DNA of 51,237 bases, taken from the NCBI GenBank assembly GCA_903839035.1, contig CAIMAQ010000070.1, positions 1 through 51,237 of the forward strand, given 5' to 3'. The stretch comes from an uncultured Opitutia bacterium (lineage in GTDB: Bacteria; Verrucomicrobiota; Verrucomicrobiia; Opitutales; Opitutaceae). Within the stretch, counting starts at the first letter, position 1. Each line of letters begins with the position of its first letter. Shown here piece after piece: positions 1 through 8,440 of the stretch. The translations under genes and the position numbers were made by a program. The notes beneath the pieces are model-generated. The model was not told the origin of the DNA. It made no database searches and worked only from the letters and a program-made list of their open reading frames with translations.

Positions 1-2118
1 CGTACTGACCGGCACCGGCGTCAGATCGAAGTCGAACTCCCTCACCCTCGCGCCGCTGCGGCCGTCGAGGCTGATGTGCACGCTCTTCGGCATGTCCTTC
101 TCCTTGTCGGCGATGTCGAGGTAGATGAGCTTGGATCCTTCGCTCTTCGCCAGGGGATAGAGTTTGTCCCGGCTCAGGCCGCCGATCTGGAACTTCTTCG
201 CGTACGATTTTCCCTCCGGGCCGTCCCGGTAGATCAGCGTGTAGAACTTCGTGTCGCCTTCCTTCGGCCAGATTGAGACGCAACGGATGTCGCGGCCCAT
301 GAAGGTCTTGTCGGCCACCTTCGTGACCTTCAGCGACGCGTCACCCATGATCGTCAGCACGCTGTCCAGGATCGTGCACTCGGTCACGAACTCGTGCTGG
401 CGCCAGTTCAGGCCGATGAAGCCGTCCTCGCGGTTCACATACAGGCGCTGGTTGGCCGACACGACCGCCGACGCGTCAATCTGCTCGATCTCGTCGTAGC
501 TGGTCTTCCGCTTGATGCCCTTGCCGTACTTTTCCTGCAGCATCTCGAACCACGCGATCGCGTACTCGGTGAGCTTCTTGAGGTTGGCCTTCGTCTCCTT
601 GATCCCCTCCTCGATCTTCGCCATGGCCTCGTCGGCCTGGAAGCGGTTGTAGGCGGAGATGCGCTTGATGCGGATCTCGGTCAGCCGGACGATGTCGTCG
701 TCCGTCACCTCGCGGCGGAGTTGCTTGAGAAACGGCTTCAGGCCGCCGCGGATCTCGGCGAGCACGCTGTCCCAGGTCTTCGACTTCTCGATCAGCCGGT
801 AGATGCGCTCCTCGATGAAAATGCGCTCAAGCGAGTCCCAGTGCCACTGTTGCTCCAGCTCGGCCAACTTGATCTCCAACTCGCGTTTGAGAAGTTCCTT
901 CGTGGCTTCCGCGCTCGTTTTGAGGATGTCGCGGACACCGACAAACTGCGGCTTGTCGGCGCCGGTCTTGGCATTGCGCACGATGACGCACGCCGCCGGG
1001 TTGAGCTGCACCTGGCAGCTGGTGAACACGTATAGCTGCTGGATGACCTTGTCGGGCTCCGCGCCCTGCGGCAGGTGCACAAGGATCTCGACCTTGTCGG
1101 CCGTGTTGTCGTCCACGTGCTTGACCTTGATCTTGCCCTTCGCGTTGGCCGCGAGGATCGACTCGATCAGCGACTCGGTGGTGACGCCGTAGGGCAGCTC
1201 GGTGATGGCGAGGAGGTATTTGGAACGCTCCTCGATCTTCGCACGGACCTTCACCTTGCCGCCACGCTCGCCGTCGTTGTATTCCGCGAAGTCGGCGGTG
1301 CCGCCCGTGGGAAAATCCGGGAGGATGCGGAAGGTTTTCCCCTGCAGGTGGTTGATGGCCGCGCGGCAGAGGTCGTTGAAGTTGTGCGGGAGGATCTTGG
1401 TCGAGAGGCCGACGGCGATGCCGTCCGCGCCCTCGAGGAGGACGATCGGGAACTTGGCCGGGAGCGTGATCGGCTCCTTGTTGCGGCCGTCGTAGCTCAG
1501 CTGCCAGCTCGTGGTCTTCGGGTTGAAGAGCACGTCCTTGGCGAAGTTCGTCAGGCGGGCCTCGATGTAACGGGGCGCGGCGGCATCGTCGCCGGTGAGC
1601 ACGTTGCCGTAGTTGCCCTGCGGCTCGATGAGCCACGCGCGCTGGCCGATGGCCACGAGCGCGGCGCCGATGGAGGCATCGCCGTGCGGGTGGAGCTTCA
1701 TCGTCGCACCGACGACGTTGGCGACCTTGTGGAAACGGCCGTCGTCCATGTCCCAGAGCGTGTGCAGCACCCGGCGCTGCACGGGCTTCAGGCCGTCGTC
1801 GATGTGCGGGACGGCGCGGTCGAGGATGACGTAGCTCGCGTAGTCGAGAAACCAGTTGCGGTAGGCGGCCGCGAGGGGCGCCGGGTCATCCTGGACCTTC
1901 TGGCCCTTCTTGCGCTGCGGAGGCGAAACCGCCGCGTCGCCGGCGGCCGGGCCCGGGGCGATGGGCGATGGGCGAGAGGGTTCGGAGGCCGCTGGGCCAA
2001 GTGCGGAGGTCTTGCCCATCGCCTCTGGCCCCTTGCCCATTGCCTCTTGGGCTGGCGCATCGCCGCCCAACGGGAGCTCCGCCTGGTCGCTTTTCTTGGA
2101 GGATTTCTTCTTGGCCAT
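1..2118 (-). CDS. parC: Type IIA DNA topoisomerase subunit A (ParC/GyrA-like), 3' end beyond the window
   Basis: This is the DNA-cleaving A subunit of a type II topoisomerase, partner of the ParE-like protein encoded upstream. The start codon is at 2118, and 706 codons are visible before the reading frame leaves the window at base 1. Residues 86-110 carry the conserved entry into the breakage-reunion domain (FLDYASYVILDRAVPHIDDG). EPQGNYG at 165-171 is followed by DDAAAPRYIEARL, whose Tyr184 matches the catalytic tyrosine. About 80 residues of Lys-, Ala- and Pro-rich linker precede the domain. Part of that linker (residues about 26-56) is encoded by repeated GGCGATGGGC-type words in both orientations. 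Verrucomicrobiota may carry a separate gyrase, so ParC is preferred over GyrA from the pairing with ParE, although subtype cannot be settled without the C-terminal domain. Confidence 0.9.
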   Translation of the reverse strand, partial: MAKKKSSKKSDQAELPLGGDAPAQEAMGKGPEAMGKTSALGPAASEPSRPSPIAPGPAAGDAAVSPPQRKKGQKVQDDPAPLAAAYRNWFLDYASYVILDRAVPHIDDGLKPVQRRVLHTLWDMDDGRFHKVANVVGATMKLHPHGDASIGAALVAIGQRAWLIEPQGNYGNVLTGDDAAAPRYIEARLTNFAKDVLFNPKTTSWQLSYDGRNKEPITLPAKFPIVLLEGADGIAVGLSTKILPHNFNDLCRAAINHLQGKTFRILPDFPTGGTADFAEYNDGERGGKVKVRAKIEERSKYLLAITELPYGVTTESLIESILAANAKGKIKVKHVDDNTADKVEILVHLPQGAEPDKVIQQLYVFTSCQVQLNPAACVIVRNAKTGADKPQFVGVRDILKTSAEATKELLKRELEIKLAELEQQWHWDSLERIFIEERIYRLIEKSKTWDSVLAEIRGGLKPFLKQLRREVTDDDIVRLTEIRIKRISAYNRFQADEAMAKIEEGIKETKANLKKLTEYAIAWFEMLQEKYGKGIKRKTSYDEIEQIDASAVVSANQRLYVNREDGFIGLNWRQHEFVTECTILDSVLTIMGDASLKVTKVADKTFMGRDIRCVSIWPKEGDTKFYTLIYRDGPEGKSYAKKFQIGGLSRDKLYPLAKSEGSKLIYLDIADKEKDMPKSVHISLDGRSGARVREFDFDLTPVPVST

Positions 2119-2136
2119 TTACAAAAGGGGATTTGA

Positions 2137-2165
2137 TTTCACGCAGAGGCGCAGAGACGCGGAGA
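2137..2165. repeat. Period-8 purine-rich repeat arm (CGCAGAGA family), left side of the GxxExxY gene
   Basis: The arm reads TTTCACGCAGAGGCGCAGAG then ACGCGGAGA, an eight-base word repeated with small changes. It lies between the parC start and the GxxExxY stop. It faces an inverted copy at 2666-2693, so the pair encloses the whole GxxExxY gene. Confidence 0.85.
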
Positions 2166-2170
2166 GTGGA

Positions 2171-2578
2171 TTAAAAATCGCTTACGATGCGTTTGACTCC
2201 ATCTTTGAGCAACGGGGCGCCAAAATTGATCAGCAGACCGAGGCGGCAATCCATCAACCTGAGGTAGGTCAGCAGCTGCTTGCCATGGACCGGTGCCATG
2301 GTCTCGACGGACTTAAGCTCTACAATCACGGATTTCTCCACGATCAGATCAGCGCGGAAACCCTCCTCGAAGCGAATGTCGTCATAGGTAATCGGCACCG
2401 GCACCTGGCGTTCCACGGTCAGGCCGCGCTTTTCGAGTTCATAGGCCAGTACACGCTCATAAACTGACTCAAGCAGCCCGGGTCCCAGCCGCATGTGAAC
2501 ATGAACCGCCGCATCAACGATCTGCCCCGAAGTGTTATTCAGATCCCTCTGCGCCTCCCCGTCTCCGCGTGAGTCCAT
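2171..2578 (-). CDS. GxxExxY family protein (PD-(D/E)XK nuclease-like)
   Basis: The 135-residue protein carries the family signature GLLESVY at residues 34-40. Asp77 in RADLIVE and the Glu87-x-Lys89 pair in IVELKSVE have the spacing of a PD-(D/E)XK nuclease core (Pfam PDDEXK_3). The biological role of the family is unknown. I chose ATG 2576-2578 because the longer open frame upstream only translates period-8 repeat sequence. The gene interrupts an otherwise simple parE-parC arrangement. Inverted repeats of one family lie on both sides, and a second facing pair flanks its start codon. This suggests that it arrived as a cassette, but no transposase is present and mobility is inference. Confidence 0.85.
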   Translation of the reverse strand: MDSRGDGEAQRDLNNTSGQIVDAAVHVHMRLGPGLLESVYERVLAYELEKRGLTVERQVPVPITYDDIRFEEGFRADLIVEKSVIVELKSVETMAPVHGKQLLTYLRLMDCRLGLLINFGAPLLKDGVKRIVSDF

Positions 2579-2693
2579 GGGGTTCACGCAGAGACGCGGA
2601 GGCGCGGAGATGGAGGCGGAGCCCGTAAAAAAACGGCAACGATCTGATCCGAAAACCCATTCAGGTCTCTGCGTCTCTGCGTCTCGGCGTGAG
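2549..2693. repeat. Cluster of facing CGCAGAGA-family arms at the GxxExxY start and parE stop
   Basis: Three arms are visible. CTGCGCCTCCCCGTCTCCGC at 2549-2568 faces TTCACGCAGAGACGCGGAGG near 2583-2602, with the GxxExxY start codon in the short loop between them. A third arm at 2666-2693 (TCTCTGCGTCTCTGCGTCTC then GGCGTGAG) lies ten bases from the parE stop and is inverted relative to the arm at 2137-2165. The pairs could form stem-loops in RNA. Confidence 0.8.
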
Positions 2694-2703
2694 CTCATCA
2701 TAA

Positions 2704-4545
2704 TCACGCCTCGATCAGGTCCTTCTCGACCTTGAGGTTGTCGATGATGAAGTCCTGCCGCTCCGGGGTGTTCTTGCCCATGAAGAACGAGAGCAATTCA
2801 TCGCTGCTGTAGAGGTGGTGGAGATTCACCGGGTCGAGGCGGATGTTCTCGCCGATGAAGTCCTTGAACTCGCCGGCGGAGATTTCACCGAGGCCCTTGA
2901 AGCGCGTGATCTCGTGCGTGGCGCCGAGCTCGGCCACCGCGGCCTGCTTCTCGGCCTCGGAGTAGCAATACATCGTCTTCTTCTTGTTCCGCACGCGGAA
3001 GAGCGGCGTGTCCAGGATGAAGAGGTGGTTGTTGCGGATGAGATCGGGGAAAAACTGCAGAAAAAACGAGATCAGCAGCAGGCGGATGTGCATGCCGTCC
3101 ACGTCGGCGTCGGTCGCGATGACAACCTTGTTGTAGCGCAGGCTGTCGAGCCCCTCCTCGATGTTGAGGGCGGACTGGAGCAGGTGGAATTCCTCGTTCT
3201 CGTAGATGACCTTCTTCGACAGGCCGTAGGTGTTGAGCGGCTTGCCCTTCAGCGCGAAGACCGCCTGCGTCTGCACGTCGCGCGTGGCGGTGAGCGAACC
3301 GGCGGCGGAGTCGCCCTCGACGATGAACAGCGTGCTCTCCTCGGCGCGCTCGTTGCGGTCACCGAGATGCAGACGGCAGTCGCGGAGCTTGCGGTTGTGC
3401 AGGGAGGCCTTTTTCGCGCGGTCGCGGGCGAGATTGCGGATGCCGGCGAGCTCCTTGCGCTCCAGTTCGCTCTCCTCGATGCGTGACTTGATGCGGTCGG
3501 CGGTCTCCTTGTTCTTGTGCAGGTAGCCGTCGAGCGACTGCTGCACGAACTTGCCGATGAATTCCTTGATCGTCAGGCCGCCCGGCGCGATCTCGCTGGA
3601 GCCCAGCTTGGTCTTGGTCTGCGACTCGAACACCGGCTCCTGCACGCGGACGGAGATGGCGGCGAAGATGGACTGGCGGACGTCGGCGGCGTCGTAGTCC
3701 TTCTTGAAAAAATTGCGGACGGTCTCGACGAGCGCCTCGCGGAAGGCCGCGAGGTGCGTGCCGCCCATCGTGGTGTGCTGGCCGTTGACGAAGGAGAAGT
3801 ACTCCTCGCCGTAGTGCGCACCGTGGGTGAAGGCGATTTCGATGTCCTCGCCCTCGAGGTGGATCACCGGGTAGAGCGGCTCGCCGCTGAGCTCCTTTTC
3901 GAGCAGGTCCTTCAGGCCGTGCTCCGACCTGAACGCCTTGCCGTTGAACGTGAGGGTGAGCCCGCGGTTGAGGAAGGCGTAGTTCCAGAGCATGTCCTCG
4001 ATGAACTCCGCGCGGAACTTGAAATCCTTGCCGAACAGCGTCTCGTCCGGCGTGAACTCGATGAGGGTGCCGTTGCGCTCGTCGGACTTGGTGACCTTGT
4101 AGTCCTTCTTCAGCTTGCCCTTCTCGAACTCGACCACCTTGGTGTCGCCCTCGCGCACGGACTGCGCGCGGAAGCTGGAGGAGAGGGCGTTGACGGCCTT
4201 CTGGCCGACGCCGTTGAGGCCGACGGATTTCTGGAAGGTCTGGCTGTCGTACTTGGCGCCGGTGTTGATGATCGAGACGCAGTCGATGAGCTTGCCGAGC
4301 GGGATGCCGCGGCCGTAGTCGCGCACGCGGAGGGTGCGCTCGGTCAGTTCGATCTCGATCTTCTTGCCCTGCCCCATCGCGAATTCGTCGATGGAGTTGT
4401 CGATGGTCTCCTTGAGCAGGACGTAGATGCCGTCCTCGGCGTGGGTGCCGTTGCCGAGGCGCCCGATGTACATGCCGGGACGCAGGCGGATGTGCTCGAG
4501 GGACGAGAGGGTCTTGATGCTGGCTTCGGTGTAAGCTTGGGCCAT
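2704..4545 (-). CDS. parE: Type IIA DNA topoisomerase subunit B (ParE-like)
   Basis: This is the ATPase subunit of a type II topoisomerase (613 residues, close to the 630 of E. coli ParE). The GHKL ATP site is complete: ETIDNSID at 46-53 with catalytic Glu46, RDYGRG at 75-80 and GLNGVG at 109-114. The TOPRIM domain shows EGDSAAGS at 410-417 and the metal-binding DADVDG at 479-484. The N-terminus [20 protein letters not shown] matches the usual start of the family, so the start is secure. It lies upstream of the parC-like gene in the same direction, with the GxxExxY gene between them, and the two subunits should form an A2B2 enzyme. ParE rather than GyrB is suggested by the length and the lack of a GyrB-type insertion. 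Confidence 0.93.
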   Translation of the reverse strand: MAQAYTEASIKTLSSLEHIRLRPGMYIGRLGNGTHAEDGIYVLLKETIDNSIDEFAMGQGKKIEIELTERTLRVRDYGRGIPLGKLIDCVSIINTGAKYDSQTFQKSVGLNGVGQKAVNALSSSFRAQSVREGDTKVVEFEKGKLKKDYKVTKSDERNGTLIEFTPDETLFGKDFKFRAEFIEDMLWNYAFLNRGLTLTFNGKAFRSEHGLKDLLEKELSGEPLYPVIHLEGEDIEIAFTHGAHYGEEYFSFVNGQHTTMGGTHLAAFREALVETVRNFFKKDYDAADVRQSIFAAISVRVQEPVFESQTKTKLGSSEIAPGGLTIKEFIGKFVQQSLDGYLHKNKETADRIKSRIEESELERKELAGIRNLARDRAKKASLHNRKLRDCRLHLGDRNERAEESTLFIVEGDSAAGSLTATRDVQTQAVFALKGKPLNTYGLSKKVIYENEEFHLLQSALNIEEGLDSLRYNKVVIATDADVDGMHIRLLLISFFLQFFPDLIRNNHLFILDTPLFRVRNKKKTMYCYSEAEKQAAVAELGATHEITRFKGLGEISAGEFKDFIGENIRLDPVNLHHLYSSDELLSFFMGKNTPERQDFIIDNLKVEKDLIEA

Positions 4546-4713
4546 GTGGGGGTGTTGGGCGCACGCTGTCCCGGTGCAGCGCGACGTGACAAGCGAAATT
4601 GCCAGCGGGGCGGCCGGGAAAATTTTCGCGAGAACGGCAGGCGGAGCCCGGTGACGGACACATTCACCGCATTTGCATCGACGGCTCGCGGGCGGCGCGT
4701 TGCGCTGGTGGGC

Positions 4714-5376
4714 ATGAAAATCACCTATTACCTGGAGGTCCTTTCATCGTGGTGCACGTGGGTCGAACCCACCTGGGACGCGCTCAAGGAGCGGTATGCG
4801 GGACGCGCCGAGTTCGAGTGGAAAATCGCGCTGATGAACCCGGGCGACTTCCCGGGGTCGCGCGAACAGTGCGATTGGTTTTACCGCCGCAGCGGCGGGA
4901 CAGTGATGGGCTCGCCGTTCATGCTGAACTCCGGCTGGTTCGAGGCGTCCCGCAAGGGCGTGTATCACGCGCCCAACCTGGTCGCCGAGGCTGGGCGGGA
5001 TTTTGGCTTTTCCGGTGACGAACTTCGCCGGGCGATCGCCCACGCCGCCGTGCGCGAAGGCAAGAAGGTCGGCGACATGGCCGTGGCGGTCGCGGTGGCG
5101 GCCAAGGCCGGCCGGCTCAACCCGAAGAAACTCCGGGCCGCGGCCGAATCCCCCGCGGTGCTGGCACGCGTCCAGGCGAGCACGCAGGAGTTCCACGCCC
5201 ACCAGATCAACCAGCGCCCCGCGTTTATCCTCACCGATGCCATCGGGGACAAAGCTGTGTTTTCCGGCCTCGTGCGCCCCGAACCCCTCATCGCCACGAT
5301 CGACAGCATGCTCAGCGACACCGCCGCCTACGCCGCCCACGCCGCGCACCACAATCCATATGGGGTCAGCCCCTAA
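4714..5376 (+). CDS. DsbA-family thioredoxin-fold protein (2-hydroxychromene-2-carboxylate isomerase-like)
   Basis: The 220-residue protein begins [20 protein letters not shown], typical of the DsbA/HCCA isomerase/FrnE superfamily. A single Cys in SSWCTW replaces the CxxC of true disulfide oxidases, so isomerase or glutathione-type chemistry is more likely than thiol oxidation. An all-alpha insertion and a C-terminal thioredoxin half with the cis-proline segment QRPAFIL follow. There is no signal peptide. I chose ATG 4714, where similarity to the fold begins. The last four residues (GVSP) and the TAA stop are encoded by the left terminal repeat of the RAYT element, so the native C-terminus was probably replaced or trimmed. 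The exact substrate is unknown. Confidence 0.75.
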   Translation: MKITYYLEVLSSWCTWVEPTWDALKERYAGRAEFEWKIALMNPGDFPGSREQCDWFYRRSGGTVMGSPFMLNSGWFEASRKGVYHAPNLVAEAGRDFGFSGDELRRAIAHAAVREGKKVGDMAVAVAVAAKAGRLNPKKLRAAAESPAVLARVQASTQEFHAHQINQRPAFILTDAIGDKAVFSGLVRPEPLIATIDSMLSDTAAYAAHAAHHNPYGVSP

Positions 5377-6411
5377 CTCTTGTGGTCAGCCTGTTGTTTA
5401 CAAGTTGTGCTTCAGGTCTTTGTGATTTTTTAAGCTCACCGACGTAGCGGCTAACGGCATCGGGTGGCCCCATGCCCAGGTGGTCGGTTAGCCAGCGGTT
5501 GCTGACACTACTGCGCTGCTTCAGCCAGGCGGCCACCGCAATTTTCCACGGCGCGGACTTGGGCTCCGCATGGGCCATCGCCAGATCGCGCTCCAAGGTG
5601 CGCAGGGCCCGGTCGAGGAGTTTCTTCCACTCGATCCGGTTGATTTCCCCGATCTCCGTGCCGCCCCAATCCTGGGCATTGGGCATGCGCTTGAACTTGC
5701 CCAGCAGGTTTTTCTGGAAGGCGTCGCCGCCGTACACCCAGCCGCGGCTCATGCGCTCAAAGGCCGCGTCCTTCTGCCGGCCTTCGTCCGCCATCAGCCA
5801 CGCGAGATGGTCGTGATAGGTTCGCCAGCCTTGCGGCGTGTCGGTGAGCCCGCCCTTCTCCTGCAACCAAGCCTCACAGAGGAGAAATGGCGGACGGGCG
5901 GCTGTGTCCCGCAGGAAATAACGGTAACTCGACCAGCGGAATTGCGCGAGCTGGTCCAGCGTCACGACCTTGGCCCGCACGGGATTGAGATGGATGTAAT
6001 CAACCAGCTGCGCCAGGTGCCGGCCGGGTTCCACGAGGATGGCCTGGTAGCGTCCCTGAAACGCGCGGCCATGCTCCCCGCGGAAACGGTTGAAGCGGTT
6101 CCCAAACGTGCTCTGCAGCCAGTGCACACCCGTCACCAGGTTTCCCTGCGGCGTCTCCACCGCGAGGTGATAGTGATTCCGCATCAGACAGAACGCATGC
6201 AGCCGCCAGCCCATGCGCTCGCAGGTTTGAAACAGGCACTCGATAAACGCCTGCGCCGCCCCGGCGGAATCGAACAGATCCGCCTTATAATTGCCCCGGT
6301 TCAGTACGTGGTAAATCGCACCGGTAAACTCTATGCGGGGCTTGCGTGCCATAAATAACTCACATCATGCCACTAGCATAAGTACAACCACAAAGGTTAG
6401 GGGCTGACCCC
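5362..6411. mobile_element. RAYT element bounded by 25-base terminal inverted repeats
   Basis: The left end (5362-5386) reads GGGGTCAGCCCCTAACTCTT then GTGGT. The right end (6387-6411) is its inverse with 23 of 25 bases identical. The element carries one gene, a REP-associated tyrosine transposase. It sits between two convergent genes, and both of them, as well as the transposase, take their stop codons from the terminal repeats. A third terminal-repeat copy lies at 50985-51009 without a transposase. Each end contains the self-complementary word GGGGCTGACCCC, or nearly so, as expected of a REP hairpin recognised by Y1 transposases. Confidence 0.8.
5366..6352 (-). CDS. REP-associated tyrosine transposase (Y1_Tnp/RAYT)
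   Basis: The protein has 328 residues. Its N-terminal Y1 domain begins MARKPRIEFTGAIYHVLNRG, carries the metal-binding HUH motif in MRNHYHLAVE (residues 57-66) and the likely nucleophile Tyr102 in FQGRYQAILVE, followed by IHLNPVRAKVV, a hallmark of RAYTs. About 200 residues follow the catalytic domain, including a C-terminal helical region (about 265-310) that resembles a DNA-binding domain. RAYTs nick single-stranded DNA at REP hairpins and are usually domesticated as single copies. The frame is intact and all key residues are present, so the enzyme may be active. Its stop codon lies in the left terminal repeat and overlaps the end of the DsbA-like gene on the other strand by 11 bases. Confidence 0.9.
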   Translation of the reverse strand: MARKPRIEFTGAIYHVLNRGNYKADLFDSAGAAQAFIECLFQTCERMGWRLHAFCLMRNHYHLAVETPQGNLVTGVHWLQSTFGNRFNRFRGEHGRAFQGRYQAILVEPGRHLAQLVDYIHLNPVRAKVVTLDQLAQFRWSSYRYFLRDTAARPPFLLCEAWLQEKGGLTDTPQGWRTYHDHLAWLMADEGRQKDAAFERMSRGWVYGGDAFQKNLLGKFKRMPNAQDWGGTEIGEINRIEWKKLLDRALRTLERDLAMAHAEPKSAPWKIAVAAWLKQRSSVSNRWLTDHLGMGPPDAVSRYVGELKKSQRPEAQLVNNRLTTRVRG

Positions 6412-7308
6412 GTGGCCTTTGTAGTTCTTCTCGCCGGCGGTGATAGCGATGGGGAGCTGGTTTTCCTTGGGGGGCAAGGGGCAGGTCGCGAAGGGGGTAA
6501 AGGCACAGGGCGGGTTCTGCGCCTGGTTGAAATCGAGGATGACTTTGCCGTCTCCGGGATGGTCGGCGTACAGGAAACGCGCCGCGGCATACGTGGTGTC
6601 CCCGCTCGTCTGGTCGGAGATGACAAAAAACAGCGGCGCATCCGGGTCTTCCTGAATCGGCATCAACTCATAGGTGTGGCCGTTGCGGGTAAAGACCGCC
6701 TTTCCCAGGATCATGGCCGGCGCCACATGGCCCAGGATGTTCCGGATCGGGACTTCGAGCGGCTTTTCAAACGGCACCCACTGCGCCTCAATCCGCCATG
6801 AGGGATCGATCGGGTAATAATCAAGCCCGAGGAAATGCGTGCGTGAGTCCGCCTCGCTGTCCTTCACCCGCAGCGCCTTTTTCCCGTCCCGGTCGATCAC
6901 GTACAGGCTGACCGTCCCCACCGTCACGATCGTCGGTTTGCCATGCGTGTCGTCCCGCAGATTCACCGACAGCACCGACTGGTCGTCCACCTTTACCTCA
7001 ATGCCGGGATTGAATGCCGCCTTCACCAGTCCGTTCGGCGCCAGCGTGAACGCCCCGAGGTGCGCCGGCCCCTTCGCCAGTACCACGGAATTGTCCGCCG
7101 CCGAGCCCACGGTGTTTTCCCCGGGCGCCAGGAAATGCAGACCAATCAGGGTCAGCCAGCCGTTCGGCTTCGTCAGGTTCGCGGCGCGCTGCGCCTGCCA
7201 GGCCTGGATCTCCTGCACGTAGGGATCCGGCGCGACGTCGGCCGCCGTCAAACCCAATCCGCCCACCAGCAATCCCGCCGCCCACCCCGCCCAAGTCATG
7301 AATTTCAT
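6397..7308 (-). CDS. Secreted DUF1684 family protein
   Basis: The 303-residue protein begins with a signal peptide (MKFMTWAGWAAGLLVGGLGL, cleavage near residue 23). The DUF1684 core follows, with GWLTLIGLHFLAPGENTVGS near residues 50-69 and the very conserved C-terminal segment FNQAQNPPCAFTPFATCPLP. Members are exported in many bacteria and their function is unknown. The normal family end (ITAGEKNY) is present, so the protein is essentially complete. The last residues GVSP and the TAA stop come from the right terminal repeat of the RAYT element, giving it the same tail as the DsbA-like protein on the far side. Confidence 0.85.
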   Translation of the reverse strand: MKFMTWAGWAAGLLVGGLGLTAADVAPDPYVQEIQAWQAQRAANLTKPNGWLTLIGLHFLAPGENTVGSAADNSVVLAKGPAHLGAFTLAPNGLVKAAFNPGIEVKVDDQSVLSVNLRDDTHGKPTIVTVGTVSLYVIDRDGKKALRVKDSEADSRTHFLGLDYYPIDPSWRIEAQWVPFEKPLEVPIRNILGHVAPAMILGKAVFTRNGHTYELMPIQEDPDAPLFFVISDQTSGDTTYAAARFLYADHPGDGKVILDFNQAQNPPCAFTPFATCPLPPKENQLPIAITAGEKNYKGHGVSP

Positions 7309-7409
7309 GGTGGCGCACGGTACCCATCCCCGCCCGCGCCGCCAGCCCGGAAGATATTTTTATCCCCGGCATTTTACTTTGCCCCCGGTCCCGCCTAGCC
7401 TGACCGCAC

Positions 7410-8399
7410 ATGAAGCAACGCGCCCTCGGGAAAAACGGCCCCCTCGTCTCCGCCCTCGGCCTCGGCTGCATGGGCATGTCGGATTTCTACGGGGCGCGCG
7501 ACGATGCGGAGTCCTCCGCCACGATCCACCGGGCCCTCGACCGCGGCCTCACCTTCCTCGACACCGCCGACATGTACGGCTTCGGCGACAACGAGGAGCT
7601 CGTCGGCCGGGCCATCGCCGGCCGCCGCCACCAGGTGTTTCTCGCCACCAAGTTTGGCATCGTGCGCAGCCGCACCGACGCGACGGTCCGCGGCATCAAC
7701 GGGAAGCCCGACTACGTGCGCGCCGCCTGTGAGGCCAGCCTGCGGCGCCTCGGGGTCGAGACCATCGATCTCTACTATCAGCACCGCGTGGATCCGAATA
7801 CGCCCATCGAGGAAACCGTCGGCGCGATGGCGGAACTCGTCCGCGCCGGTAAGGTCCGCCACCTCGGCCTCTCCGAAGCCGGTGTCGACACGATCCGCCG
7901 CGCCCATGCGGTGCATCCCATCACCGCGCTGCAGTCGGAATACTCCCTGTGGACGCGCGACCCGGAGGACGGCGTGCTGGCCACCCTGCGCGAGCTGGGC
8001 ATCGCCCTCGTCGCCTACAGCCCGCTCGGCCGCGGTTTTCTCACCGGCCAGATCAAGCGCTTCGAGAATTTCGCCGCGGATGACTACCGGCGCCAGTCCC
8101 CGCGTTTCCAGGGCACCAACTTCCAGCTCAACCTCGAGCTCGTCGCACGCGTCGGCCAGCTCGCTGCCGCCAAGCACTGCACGCCCGGCCAGCTCGCGCT
8201 AGCATGGGTCCTCGCGCAGGGCGGCGACATCGTGCCGATTCCCGGCACCAAGCGCCGCACCTACCTCGACGAGAATCTCGGCGCGCTCGATGTCACCCTC
8301 ACCCCCGCCGACCTCGCATTAATCGGTTCCAGCTTCCCGAAAAACGCCGCCGCCGGGTTGCGTTATCCCGCGCCCATGATGAGCGCCGTCGGACGGTAA
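7410..8399 (+). CDS. Aldo/keto reductase
   Basis: This is an NADPH-dependent aldehyde/ketone reductase of the AKR superfamily (329 residues, full length). The catalytic tetrad is visible: Asp51 and Tyr56 in DTADMYG, Lys81 in ATKFG and His125 in YYQHRVD. The cofactor site near the C-terminus reads PIPGTKR. The N-terminal [20 protein letters not shown] with [10 protein letters not shown] places it in the IolS/AKR13-like group that acts on small aldehydes or sugars. It starts about 100 bases from the divergent DUF1684 gene. The substrate cannot be read from sequence. Confidence 0.9.
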   Translation: MKQRALGKNGPLVSALGLGCMGMSDFYGARDDAESSATIHRALDRGLTFLDTADMYGFGDNEELVGRAIAGRRHQVFLATKFGIVRSRTDATVRGINGKPDYVRAACEASLRRLGVETIDLYYQHRVDPNTPIEETVGAMAELVRAGKVRHLGLSEAGVDTIRRAHAVHPITALQSEYSLWTRDPEDGVLATLRELGIALVAYSPLGRGFLTGQIKRFENFAADDYRRQSPRFQGTNFQLNLELVARVGQLAAAKHCTPGQLALAWVLAQGGDIVPIPGTKRRTYLDENLGALDVTLTPADLALIGSSFPKNAAAGLRYPAPMMSAVGR

Positions 8400-8440
8400 A
8401 ATTCCGCCGGCAGCGACCACCGCCCGGCCCCTGGGTCCCG

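Noticed and set aside
3517-4713. A long N-terminal extension of the DsbA-like protein
   Set aside because: The first 399 codons are antisense to parE; family similarity begins at ATG 4714.
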